Assembly: GCA_964388955.1 (NCBI GenBank) | Contig: CAYMCO010000005.1 | Location: forward strand, 1 to 64,000 | DNA from: CAYMCO01 sp964388955 | GTDB taxonomy: Bacteria > Chloroflexota > Anaerolineae > Anaerolineales > E44-bin32 | Direction: 5' to 3' | Length of the DNA stretch: 64,000 nt | In this document: positions 1 through 8,260 of the stretch, piece by piece | Numbering within the stretch: the stretch's first letter is position 1 | How the letters are laid out: the number at the start of each line of letters is the position of its first letter | Notes under the pieces: generated by a model | The model's input: only the letters and a program-made list of their open reading frames with translations | The model's database searches: none | Told to the model about the DNA's origin: nothing | Program-made: the position numbers and the translations under genes

Positions 1-96
1 CCCATGGCTTTCGCCCCCTGCTCCCAACGTGAGCCCACCGTGACCGACCTGGGCGACGGGCACCGGGCGGCCTGCTTCCTGCTTGAAGCATCGTGA
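1..96 (+). CDS. Oligopeptide/dipeptide ABC transporter ATP-binding protein, C-terminal end (partial)
   Basis: The open frame entering from the left edge ends at TGA 94-96. Its last residues read C-P-M-A-F-A-P-C, then D-L-G-D-G-H-R-A-A-C. This matches the C-terminal extension of OppD/DppD/OppF-type ATPases, in which cysteines surround a G-H-x-V/A-A-C motif. Such proteins power peptide or nickel uptake from the cytoplasmic face of the membrane. Only 31 residues are inside the window, so the ATPase domain cannot be seen. The amidohydrolase that follows is about 150 bases downstream on the same strand, which suggests an uptake-plus-catabolism cluster. The identification rests on one short motif. 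Confidence 0.7.
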   Translation, partial: PMAFAPCSQREPTVTDLGDGHRAACFLLEAS

Positions 97-244
97 ACTT
101 CGAAGGTAGAAACAGCGCCACGTCCCAGCACCGCAACCCCACTTCGTGGGGACACGGATTGAAGCGCTCGTCGTGACACCCCGGCTGAGGCCCTTTTCGC
201 CAGAATTGGCCGATGCATCGTAATCAGGATTATGGAGCACCGAT

Positions 245-1687
245 ATGTCCTCGAAAAGCACGAAGATCATCGCCTCTCATATCATCGCCTTCGATGGCGA
301 CGAACACCGCTACCTGCGAGATGGGGAGCTGGTCTACCGGGGAAACGAGATTATTTTTGTAGGCCCGGAGTTCCGTGGATCGGCCGATCAGACCATTGAT
401 GCCCACGGCAAGATCCTTTCCCCGGGCTTCATCGACACGCATATGCACATGCGCTCCTCGGTTCTGGACCGTTCGTTCCTCGAGTCGGGAGGCACGGAGG
501 AACTCGGCTTTGACACGCTCCTCGATTTCATCATGCCGCGCGCCAGGGTGATGGACGCCACAATGCGTTCCGCCTGTTCCGAGTATTCCTTCATCGAGGC
601 ACTCCGGTGCGGAACGACCACATGCCTGGAGATCGGATACGATATCGAAGACCTGAGGCAACTGGTGCCCAAGTATGGCAACCGGGTCTACTTCGCGCCG
701 ATGTACTGGTCAGCGTCCTGGCATTCGGTGGATGGTCATGCCGTCGGCTACCAGTGGCGCCAGGATGAGGGCATTCCGAAGCTGGAGAAGGCAGTGCGCA
801 TGGTGAAGGAGCACGACGGCGAGAACAACGGGCTTCTCAGAATGGCGCTCGCCCCGGCGCAGGCCGACACAAGCACCCGGGAACTTCTCCTTGAGACTCA
901 GAGGCGGGCCTCCGAACTGGGTATCCCGGTGACCATCCATGTCGCCCAGTCCAGATATGAAGTCGAGAATATGGCCGCCCGGGAGGGCATGACCCCCGTT
1001 GGGTGGCTGAACGACATCGGCTTCTTGCAGGAAAATGTGATCCTGGGGCACGCATTCTATCTGGGAAACGCATCCGACCGAGACTCGGCCATCGAAGATA
1101 TGGAGCTGATCGTTGGCGCAGGGGCCTCCGTCTCCCATGCCCCCTGGGTATTCGGCAGAGACGGCGCGATGATGGACTCGTTCGCCAAGTACCAGCGCGC
1201 CGGCATCAATATGTCGCTGGGAACCGACACGTGCCCCCAGAACATGATTCACGCGATGCGCTACGCTGCCATCTTCTCCAGGGCGGTGGAGGGGGTGCCG
1301 TCTGCTACATCCCCAGCAGACGTCTTCAACGCAGCCACCCTGGGGGGAGCGAGGGCGTTGGGCAGAGAAGATCTCGGCCGGCTCTGCCCCGGAGCCAAGG
1401 CGGATATTGTGATCTTCTCAGCAGAGAGTATGAACATGGTCCCGCTGCGCGACCCGGTCAGCAACATCGTTTTCAGCGCTGAAGCCGAAGACGTCGACAC
1501 CGTGATCGTCGATGGCAGGACCGTTCTCGAGAATGGGAAGGTCCTCGCCGCGGCTGACCGCGAACTTGAACTATCTCTTGAGATTCAGGGCATCGGGGAG
1601 GAGATCTGGTCCAAGATCGAGTCCGTAGATCGACTTGGGCGAACGATCGATGAATTATCCCCTCCCGGTTTGGCCGAATGGAGATGA
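245..1687 (+). CDS. Amidohydrolase of the TrzN/AtzA/SsnA-like deaminase family
   Basis: A metal-dependent hydrolase of 480 residues that should act on a C-N bond of a heterocycle or amidine (deaminase or chlorohydrolase type). The metal ligands of the superfamily are visible: H66-x-H68 in a T-H-M-H motif, H232, an acidic residue near 239, H269 or H298, and D328 in S-L-G-T-D. The C-terminal composite-barrel segment (G-A-K-A-D-I-V, then V-I-V-D-G-R) is typical. The ATG has a GGAG sequence about seven bases upstream. The gene lies between a peptide-type transporter tail and a flavin-dependent oxidoreductase 43 bases downstream, probably one transcript. The substrate cannot be told from sequence. 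Confidence 0.88.
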   Translation: MSSKSTKIIASHIIAFDGDEHRYLRDGELVYRGNEIIFVGPEFRGSADQTIDAHGKILSPGFIDTHMHMRSSVLDRSFLESGGTEELGFDTLLDFIMPRARVMDATMRSACSEYSFIEALRCGTTTCLEIGYDIEDLRQLVPKYGNRVYFAPMYWSASWHSVDGHAVGYQWRQDEGIPKLEKAVRMVKEHDGENNGLLRMALAPAQADTSTRELLLETQRRASELGIPVTIHVAQSRYEVENMAAREGMTPVGWLNDIGFLQENVILGHAFYLGNASDRDSAIEDMELIVGAGASVSHAPWVFGRDGAMMDSFAKYQRAGINMSLGTDTCPQNMIHAMRYAAIFSRAVEGVPSATSPADVFNAATLGGARALGREDLGRLCPGAKADIVIFSAESMNMVPLRDPVSNIVFSAEAEDVDTVIVDGRTVLENGKVLAAADRELELSLEIQGIGEEIWSKIESVDRLGRTIDELSPPGLAEWR

Positions 1688-1730
1688 AAACGTTTGAGAT
1701 CAGCCGACGCAGGATCGGAGCTTTGTCAGG

Positions 1731-2738
1731 ATGAATCGCGTAGGATTCGCCACCGGCTATGACAATAAACTGAACATCCCCGAGATGGCCTACTGGATCA
1801 GGGAGGCGGAGCGGAAAGGCTTCGAGATGGGGTTCTTCTCGGAGACGATCGCTTTGATGAGGGACGCCGTCTCAGCGGTTTCCACTTTCGCATCCTCGAC
1901 GCAGACCATCCATCTGGGCTTCACACAGATTGTGCGCCTGCGAAGCCCGGTGATCATGGCGCAGACGCTGGCAACACTCGACGAACTCTCGGGTGGCAGA
2001 ATCGTGCTTGCTCCCGGGGCTTGCACGCGAGCCCATGCCCAAACACATTCTCTCCCCTACATCGACCCTGTGGTCACCCTGACCGAATGGATGACTGCGC
2101 TACGGTCGATGCTGACCGAAGATGGGGTGACCTTCCACGGCGAGTCGATGAACATAGAGAATATCAGTTTCCCTTGGCGCGCCGACCGCCGGCGAATTCC
2201 CTTCTGGAACGCCGCCACCAGCAAGACAGGCCTGCGGCTGGCCGGAAAGATCGGGGACGGCGTTCTCCTGAATTCCGTCACCTCCCCTGAGTATTCCGCA
2301 TATGCAATTCGCATTCTTCGTGAGGCAGTGGAAGGCGAAGGCAGGAATTGGGACGATTTCGAGGTTGCACAATTGATCAATTGTTCGGTCGAAGACGATC
2401 TTGACACCGCCTTTGACATGGTCCGCTGGGAAATCGCCAGCAAGTTCCATCCCAGACAGGCGCCGTTCAACGCCGGCCCCCGCATGCGGGTGGGCGAGCC
2501 GTACATCCACGAAGAAGACCTGCCGATATTTGAGCAAGCCTTCAATGAACGCGGCATGGATGGTCTCATCGATGTAATCCCCGACTCCTACATTGAAGGC
2601 CTAACAGCAAGCGGCACTCCGACCCAGGTGCGGGACCGGGTCGACGAGTACCGCGCCGCAGGCGTCAAGCTCCCCTTATTGCGGCCCGCTGCCGCCAGCC
2701 AAACTCGCAGGATTCTGGATCTTTTTGGGCCTGTTTGA
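1731..2738 (+). CDS. LLM-class (luciferase-like) FMN- or F420-dependent oxidoreductase
   Basis: The 335-residue protein has the TIM-barrel pattern of the bacterial luciferase-like family. An N-terminal strand leads to A-Y-W-I-R-E-A-E, followed by S-P-V-I-M-A-Q-T-L-A-T-L-D-E-L-S-G-G-R, a signature shared by F420-dependent and FMN-dependent members, and a late T-P-T-Q-V-R-D-R-V-D-E-Y segment. It probably oxidises or reduces a small organic substrate in the cytoplasm. It starts 43 bases after the amidohydrolase, suggesting co-transcription and a shared pathway. F420 versus FMN use is not decided by what can be seen. Confidence 0.85.
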   Translation: MNRVGFATGYDNKLNIPEMAYWIREAERKGFEMGFFSETIALMRDAVSAVSTFASSTQTIHLGFTQIVRLRSPVIMAQTLATLDELSGGRIVLAPGACTRAHAQTHSLPYIDPVVTLTEWMTALRSMLTEDGVTFHGESMNIENISFPWRADRRRIPFWNAATSKTGLRLAGKIGDGVLLNSVTSPEYSAYAIRILREAVEGEGRNWDDFEVAQLINCSVEDDLDTAFDMVRWEIASKFHPRQAPFNAGPRMRVGEPYIHEEDLPIFEQAFNERGMDGLIDVIPDSYIEGLTASGTPTQVRDRVDEYRAAGVKLPLLRPAAASQTRRILDLFGPV

Positions 2739-3132
2739 AGAAGGGATATCTCCCAATGTCCAAGACACGAGATTGTGGACGGAGGATATTCTGGAGGACC
2801 AATCACCGGGACCAACCGGGGCCATTCTTGCCCGCCGGGAAAAGATGCAATGGCCGCTTCTCGGAAAGCATGCGACGCTCAAGCTGGCCATGGGGTGCAG
2901 ATGGTTGGGCCTCGGTAGCCTGATGGTCGGCACCGGTCCATGCCTCCGCTATCAAGATGATCACCGTCTCCTACAAGGGAGTAACGCAGTCGCTCCTCAC
3001 TTGACATCTAGTCGCAATATCTTCGACAACGAGGGTCGATTCTGGCCTTGCCAGTCTCATTATCTCCGACATCCTGCACTTGATACTCGAGGAAGGCGCT
3101 CAGTTTGCCGTAGCGGCTCTACATATTTCTGT
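2739..3132. other. Intergenic stretch, no gene recognised
   Basis: These 394 bases separate the oxidoreductase from the convergent GYD gene. Three-frame reading gives only short frames with no recognisable motif and frequent stops. No convincing terminator hairpin with a T-run was found. It may be degraded coding sequence, but nothing supports a name. Confidence 0.4.
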
Positions 3133-3426
3133 CTACGGTAGGCTCGCTATTATGCTCCGATATTCATCCTCAGTGAATGCGCGGAGAGTCTCTGTGCGGA
3201 TGGCGCCCTGCGAACCGATCGCCAGGGCGAGCTTGGCTGCGGTCTCGTCACCCGGGCCCTCGGAGATAACAACCGCGTCGTATTGGCCCATAGTCAGGTA
3301 GAACGCTTTCAACTCTGCCCCCATCGCCTTGAACGCGCTCCTGGCTGCGTCCAGCCGCGCCGGGCTCTCCTTGATGTTCTGTACGCCTTGCTCCGTAAAT
3401 CTCAGTAGGCTGATATAGGTAGGCAT
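3133..3426 (-). CDS. GYD domain protein
   Basis: The 97-residue protein begins M-P-T-Y-I-S-L-L-R-F-T and contains G-Q-Y-D-A-V near residue 48, the position of the motif that gives the GYD family its name. The length is normal for this family of small alpha/beta ferredoxin-like proteins, whose function is unknown. The start at 3426 is strongly supported by AAGGAGGG a few bases upstream. It is transcribed towards the oxidoreductase gene. GYD proteins often sit next to catabolic genes, as here, but no role can be deduced. Confidence 0.85.
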   Translation of the reverse strand: MPTYISLLRFTEQGVQNIKESPARLDAARSAFKAMGAELKAFYLTMGQYDAVVISEGPGDETAAKLALAIGSQGAIRTETLRAFTEDEYRSIIASLP

Positions 3427-3600
3427 CGTCCGCCCTCCTTCCGTGATCCAACCCGAGCGCCTCCCTCAGGGCACCGTCCGGCAGATTGAGCAACTGTCCT
3501 GGCCACGAACCGCGCCCAATTCAAGGATACAACGCGGCCCATTGGATGTCCATACAAATGTCTATGGAAGGCGTACTTCACCATCCTCGGTCGATCGCAC

Positions 3601-3870
3601 AAGATCGCCTCTCTTGGGGGAGGGGAATGTTCCAGGATGGCGCACGATGTCTTCGCCTGGCCCGAAGAAGGATTTGAAGGTGATCCTGACATGAAGGTCG
3701 ATTTGCAGGCGGAGATCGAACAACGGACAACCCTCCGCGTTATTGCCTTTCGAGATGGCGTTGGATTCCCCAGAGGAAACCTGATCTTCCGGGCTGGATC
3801 GGATCCTTACCTGATCGAGAAGCATACATGCTATCCTGAGAGCGATTCGTTCCTGGCACAACAGGTGCTT
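3601..3870 (+). pseudogene. Decayed fragment of a jelly-roll sugar-binding domain, paralogous to the TIR protein's domain
   Basis: Read on the plus strand, this stretch encodes D-V-F-A-W, then F-E-G, D-G-V-G, N-L-I-F, E-K-H-T and F-L-A, in the same order and spacing as residues 261-330 of the TIR protein encoded on the minus strand just beyond (D-A-F-A-W, F-E-G, D-G-R-G, S-L-I-F, E-K-H-T, F-L-A). It is clearly related but diverged. No start with an RBS and no complementary upstream or downstream domain was found, so it is read as a remnant of a second copy. The frame runs on antisense to the TIR gene, but that continuation has no homology to it. Confidence 0.65.
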
Positions 3871-3942
3871 TGCGGACGCGCCCCCTATTGGCTGGCCTCC
3901 TTGCGATTATTCATCCTCTCGAAGAAACCGCACATATCCCAC

Positions 3943-5799
3943 CTACTCTTCGCCCAATTTCAGTTGCAGATAGCGCATGTAGTCCCCCTGCTCCATCACG
4001 ACCCCGACGAGGAAGGAATCGCGGGGGTGATTGCCCACCGTTTGGCCGGGCTTCAAGGCCCAGTCGTTGGCGTCGCCGCTGTCCAGCGGCCGGGCGATCT
4101 CGAACCAGTCGAACTCCCCGTCGCTGCTCTCGGCGCCCTGAACATCTACGGTTCCGGGAGGATCCATGTCCGGGTCTTCGTGCCACTGCAGTTCGTCCCA
4201 ATTCCCGTGATCGAAGGCCTCGCCCTCGCGGTTCACGAACACGCCGTCGCTGTGCGCCCAACTGCCCGTGTATTCCGGCCAGAAGTAGTCCGCAAACACC
4301 CCTTGAGCGGCCAGCTCCCCAGGAATCCGGATCAGGAAATAGACATTTCCGTTGTCGTTCTTCACCCACCAGCGCACGCGCTGGAATTCGGGATTGGTGA
4401 CGTTGGGGCTGTAGTGCATGCGGAGATCCACGCACGTTGCGTCAGACCATTCTTCCGGGGAGGTGATCCCCCCATCGACCTCTACCGGATGCGAGCCAAA
4501 GGCGCTCTCGAGAGAGAGATAGTCGATGGGCGCGCCACTGTCAACACCACATTCGTATTCCTCCGCACCAGCGAGGGCCGATTCCGGCCCCTCCTCTTCG
4601 AGCGATTTGATCCGGACATCCGAGAACGTAATCTCATGGCCGATCCATACCTTGTTCAACCCGACCCTGCCCTGGCGGTGGATTTCATTCGGATCGAAGA
4701 ACGTGGACAGCACCTTCTCGCCGTTCACGTACATACTGGCCACATCACCGAGGACCTCGATCTCAACTTGATAGGTCTGATCGCCGAACGTTATGTTGCT
4801 CGGGGAATATGCCAGGAAATTCTCACCCTCGTGTTCACGCGTGTGTTTCTCGAGTTGATAGAATTCCGACTCCACACAGAAGATCAGGCTCCCATAGGAA
4901 TAGCCACGCCCGTCGCCATAGAGAATGACGCACCCCTCCGACTTGTCCTCCGGGCTCTCCAGAGTAAAGCGCACGGCCAGGCTTCCCTCGAAGGATTCCG
5001 TAGACCAGGCGAAGGCGTCTTGTGATTGATTCCCCGCCGCCGTGTACCGGCCCCCCTGAGTCTCCTCCCAAAGCTGCGGCGCCGGGATCATGAAAGACAA
5101 TGGCCGCCAACCTTCGCCGATCTCGGCAGTAGGGGAGACCTGGGCCACCGTGGGTGTTTGCACCGCCCCGGCGGCTTCCGGGGGAGTGGCGGCCGTCGTC
5201 GAAGGGGCTTCAGGACCCACCAAGGGTTCCTCAGCCGCAGGGCCCCCTCGCGAGAGGAACATGATTCCAACGCCCACAACCAGCGCGAGCCCTGCAACCG
5301 CCAGCAGCCCCATCGCCCAGATTGGCAGCCCCCGCCGCGCGCTGGCCGGTGCTGGGGCAAAGGTTCCGGCCGCCGGGGCGGTGCGGGCATCGTCGCCCAC
5401 GGTCATGATCGCTTCCACAGAGTCCGCCAACCTCCCCAGATGCTTCTCCAGGGGAGGGTTCATGGCATCGATCCAGTGAATCGACTTGATGTAGTAGCGC
5501 ATCGCCTCGGTCGGCTGCATATCCTCGATCCGCAGCGGGATGATCGGTATGCCGTTGTCCACGGCTTCCTCCACTTCGCGCATCACCGCCCCCGAAGAGT
5601 TCGATCCTTCGGACAGGACCAGGACAAACACCCTACTTTGGCTGATGGCGTTGACCAGCGCCGCGGCGTAAGGGACGCCGGGCGGCACATCCCGCGGCGC
5701 GATCCAACAGCGGATCTTTCTGCTCTCCAGGGTCGCACACGCGGCGTCGGCCGTGGCTTTGTCCTTCGATGAGTAGCTGATGAAGACGTCGTGAGCCAT
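3943..5799 (-). CDS. TIR-domain transmembrane protein with two predicted extracellular carbohydrate-binding domains
   Basis: The protein has 618 residues. Residues 1-132 are a TIR domain (H-D-V-F-I-S-Y-S-S-K-D-K, then C-W-I-A-P-R-D, V-F-V-L-V-L-S, R-E-V-E-E-A-V). Residues 158-183 form one membrane span, followed by a Pro/Ala/Thr linker. Residues 230-405 resemble a DUF1080/LamG-like jelly roll, and residues 435-618 a CBM9/DOMON-like domain. The TIR domain should be cytoplasmic and the C-terminal domains outside. The start at 5799 has AGGAGG eight bases away; the frame stays open upstream but without an RBS. The position expected for the NADase glutamate, about residue 46, is alanine. It is the last gene of the RyR/SLOG cluster, 58 bases after the RCK-RyR gene. 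Confidence 0.85.
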   Translation of the reverse strand: MAHDVFISYSSKDKATADAACATLESRKIRCWIAPRDVPPGVPYAAALVNAISQSRVFVLVLSEGSNSSGAVMREVEEAVDNGIPIIPLRIEDMQPTEAMRYYIKSIHWIDAMNPPLEKHLGRLADSVEAIMTVGDDARTAPAAGTFAPAPASARRGLPIWAMGLLAVAGLALVVGVGIMFLSRGGPAAEEPLVGPEAPSTTAATPPEAAGAVQTPTVAQVSPTAEIGEGWRPLSFMIPAPQLWEETQGGRYTAAGNQSQDAFAWSTESFEGSLAVRFTLESPEDKSEGCVILYGDGRGYSYGSLIFCVESEFYQLEKHTREHEGENFLAYSPSNITFGDQTYQVEIEVLGDVASMYVNGEKVLSTFFDPNEIHRQGRVGLNKVWIGHEITFSDVRIKSLEEEGPESALAGAEEYECGVDSGAPIDYLSLESAFGSHPVEVDGGITSPEEWSDATCVDLRMHYSPNVTNPEFQRVRWWVKNDNGNVYFLIRIPGELAAQGVFADYFWPEYTGSWAHSDGVFVNREGEAFDHGNWDELQWHEDPDMDPPGTVDVQGAESSDGEFDWFEIARPLDSGDANDWALKPGQTVGNHPRDSFLVGVVMEQGDYMRYLQLKLGEE

Positions 5800-5857
5800 C
5801 AATTCCTCCTCGGCGGCTGTGGATATATCGCGATGCGCGGAGGCCTGCGGGCCATTC

Positions 5858-7651
5858 TCAATTCCGCCGCTGGTGCCCAGCGCTGCGGATAATTCGGTAT
5901 CCCGCAGAGTGCAACAGCGCCGGGAGCTGGCGAATCGGGGTTCGGTTCTTCTCCTTCTCTGGCTCGGGCAAATCACCCCAATCCACGAGATCGGGATGCG
6001 TCATCCCCGCTTCGTCTTTCGTCCCCGGTGCATAACGCCAGCCTCGAGTTCTTTTCTCTTCGCACCAGCGGCGGTGCTCTGCCCGCGCCAGGGTTTCCAC
6101 TTCTTCATCGGTGAACTGGAGCGGGGCCTCCCCCCAATCTGTGAGCAGCTCCAATGAGCATCCCACCCGATCAATCAATATCCCAATATGGTCAGCTTGC
6201 CTGCGGTTGGCCCGACGGAGCGCCTCCGACAATCCGCCCCATGGCGGCGGTGAAGCGCCGCCCACCGCAGCGCCTGTTTGCGAGCGGAGGTAGGATTCGT
6301 GCAGTGCCCTGGCGAGGCGCTCATGGGTCCCTTGAACCAGCAGCTCGGTCGTGCAGGCGCGTTCTATCACCGCGAAGGGTTCCAGCTCCGGGCCAACGGC
6401 CCCCGGCGGGCCGGCGGTGGATATGAGGCGCGAGAGTCCGCCGGCCTCGAGCACGCGCAAGACGATCTTCCCGGCTTCGCCCCGCAGGATCCGGCGCAGG
6501 GTCAATCCCGTCGAGAGCGCCAGGGAATCATCGTCCAGGCAGATAAAGGCTATGTGCACCGGCAGCTTGTTGCCCGACTCCCGAAGGAATTCCCCCCTCA
6601 GAAAAGCAGGCGAATCTACGTCTAGATCCACAGCCCTGATGCGCGCGGCATCCGTGAGACGGGGGAAGCGCGCTGCGAGGTGAGCGACGATGGATGATGC
6701 CTTTCGATCCACGGCGGTGATTTCCAGACGTTCCCCTATGTCCTTGCGGCCGCGATACCAGCGCTCTGCGGACTGAAGGATGAGATATCTTCCCAGGTTC
6801 CCCAGCCCGACGACCAGAAAATGGCGCCCATCACACAGCGCGGTCCCATCCGCCGAGAAGACTGGATAATCTCCCAGCAGGAGTTCCGCCCCCCGCTGGT
6901 AAATGTTGAAAATATCCAGGCGCAGCCCGGAGAATCCTGGTCCGCCCAGTGACCACTCCCGCAGCAGGTCCCACATGGCGGGATCGACGACATGGATTAC
7001 GCAATGCAGCGGATCGCTCCTGGACTGAGAAACCATGGCACTTGCCCGAACCGCTACCTCGGCGTTGACCCCATCATCGGCTGTCACTGCGATGAGTGCC
7101 TCAGCTCGGCCGATCCCTGCCTCGCGAAGCAGCAGAGGATCCGTGGCATCGCCGGTGAACACCAACGCGCCCATTTGGTGCATTTGATCCAGGAGTGGAT
7201 GCCCCTCATCGATTTCGATAATCACCACCCGTCTTCCTTCAGCGGCAAACCCCCTAGCGAGCAGAAAGCCCTTCTTGCTCAACCCGCAAATGATGACGTG
7301 ACCTCGCCAGAAGCGCACGCTGACCCTCATGGCGTGTTCCCAGAAGATCGCCATCGCGGCGCGCACCACGGTCCAGCCCGCCAGCGCAGGCAGTCCAAAC
7401 CTGGCGATCTGCAGCTGCCATGGGATGGGCGGTTCAACCCCGCCCGATTCGAGCGCGATCAGCTGCAGCAGGCGATAGAGTAGGTCACTCGGCCCGAGAT
7501 CCAGATCTGTCCACCCCGCGTAGCGGAGCAGGCCGATATATCCGAGTCCGAGACCGGCGATCCATGACAAGCCGATCCACGCCCACGGATCCGTGAAGAT
7601 GCGTTCGAGGGCGTTGCGTCGGCCAGCTCGGCTCATCTGAGATGCACTCAC
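5858..7651 (-). CDS. Membrane protein with two RCK/TrkA-N nucleotide-binding domains and a C-terminal RyR domain
   Basis: Of 597 residues, two hydrophobic helices lie at about 22-45 and 83-105 without a recognisable K+ selectivity filter between them. A first Rossmann TrkA-N-like domain spans 117-235 (C-G-L-S-K-K-G, then I-E-I-D, F-T-G-D-A-T-D). A second spans 276-405 (V-G-L-G-N-L-G). Residues 443-500 look like a divergent RyR-type repeat, and 519-588 a clear RyR domain (E-H-R-R-W, G-W-R-Y, H-P-D-L-V, E-K-E-K-N-R, A-G-Y-R-I). RCK domains bind NAD(H), ATP or c-di-AMP in ion channels. The start is GTG 7651 with AAGGAGG rather far upstream; ATG 7636 is possible. Confidence 0.83.
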   Translation of the reverse strand: MSASQMSRAGRRNALERIFTDPWAWIGLSWIAGLGLGYIGLLRYAGWTDLDLGPSDLLYRLLQLIALESGGVEPPIPWQLQIARFGLPALAGWTVVRAAMAIFWEHAMRVSVRFWRGHVIICGLSKKGFLLARGFAAEGRRVVIIEIDEGHPLLDQMHQMGALVFTGDATDPLLLREAGIGRAEALIAVTADDGVNAEVAVRASAMVSQSRSDPLHCVIHVVDPAMWDLLREWSLGGPGFSGLRLDIFNIYQRGAELLLGDYPVFSADGTALCDGRHFLVVGLGNLGRYLILQSAERWYRGRKDIGERLEITAVDRKASSIVAHLAARFPRLTDAARIRAVDLDVDSPAFLRGEFLRESGNKLPVHIAFICLDDDSLALSTGLTLRRILRGEAGKIVLRVLEAGGLSRLISTAGPPGAVGPELEPFAVIERACTTELLVQGTHERLARALHESYLRSQTGAAVGGASPPPWGGLSEALRRANRRQADHIGILIDRVGCSLELLTDWGEAPLQFTDEEVETLARAEHRRWCEEKRTRGWRYAPGTKDEAGMTHPDLVDWGDLPEPEKEKNRTPIRQLPALLHSAGYRIIRSAGHQRRN

Positions 7652-7687
7652 TTGGATCGGCTGTCCCCTCCTTGGGGTTTCAAGACA

Positions 7688-8260
7688 TCAATGCCTTTTC
7701 ACCTGTGGCGGGAATGATTCAAAGGTCAGCCCGCCTGATGCCCCAGTTCCCTGATCTGGGTGGATGCGGATCAACGGCAGGCCACGGCGACGGGCGCGCC
7801 GGACGATGTCGGCTGTCCCTCCCGCCCCTCGACCGCGCTTCTCATCCCAAACGGCGATCAAGACCTGGCAATGGTTCAAGATGTATGTTCCAGCCGCCAG
7901 ATACGCATTCTCTCGGGTTCCGACAGGATTCAGAGAGACGATTTCATGGGCGCGATCCAACAAGGAGGCGAAATCCTGCCGCGATTCAGGACCATCGAAG
8001 TCGCGGAGATACTGATCCACAGGCATGGGGATGACGGCGACGAGCCCCCCTTTCTGACGCCGCAGCACTGCCCGCGCAGCGAGACGGTCGGCGCCCTCTG
8101 CTAGAGCGGAGAGCAGTCGGATGCCCCCCACGTCGAGCTCGCGCTCGATGGCATCCAATGCCCGCTCCATCAGGGCAGCCACCGCTTCCGGATACTTCAG
8201 ACACCGGTGGCCAGTCACCCCGATCACGGCGTCATCGGGCCTTCGCAGCGGAACGCTCAT
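7688..8260 (-). CDS. SLOG (LSDAT)-like nucleotide-sensor domain protein
   Basis: This 190-residue single-domain protein has a Rossmannoid pattern: V-I-G-V-T-G-H-R at 11-18, S-A-L-A-E-G-A-D-R-L-A-A near 51-62, then C-Q-V-L-I-A-V-W-D followed by a glycine-rich G-A-G-G-T-A-D. These match the SLOG superfamily, related to Lonely-guy and DprA and found at the N-terminus of TRPM channels. SLOG proteins are proposed to bind or process nucleotide-derived signals. Its start overlaps the stop of the preceding AAA+/RyR gene by four bases (ATGA), implying translational coupling. It is 36 bases from the RCK-RyR gene. Confidence 0.8.
   Translation of the reverse strand: MSVPLRRPDDAVIGVTGHRCLKYPEAVAALMERALDAIERELDVGGIRLLSALAEGADRLAARAVLRRQKGGLVAVIPMPVDQYLRDFDGPESRQDFASLLDRAHEIVSLNPVGTRENAYLAAGTYILNHCQVLIAVWDEKRGRGAGGTADIVRRARRRGLPLIRIHPDQGTGASGGLTFESFPPQVKRH

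Noticed and set aside
3871..5025. Long open plus-strand frame continuing from the sugar-binding remnant
   Set aside because: It runs antisense through the well-supported TIR gene and has no motif of its own; only the first 80-90 codons are homologous to anything.
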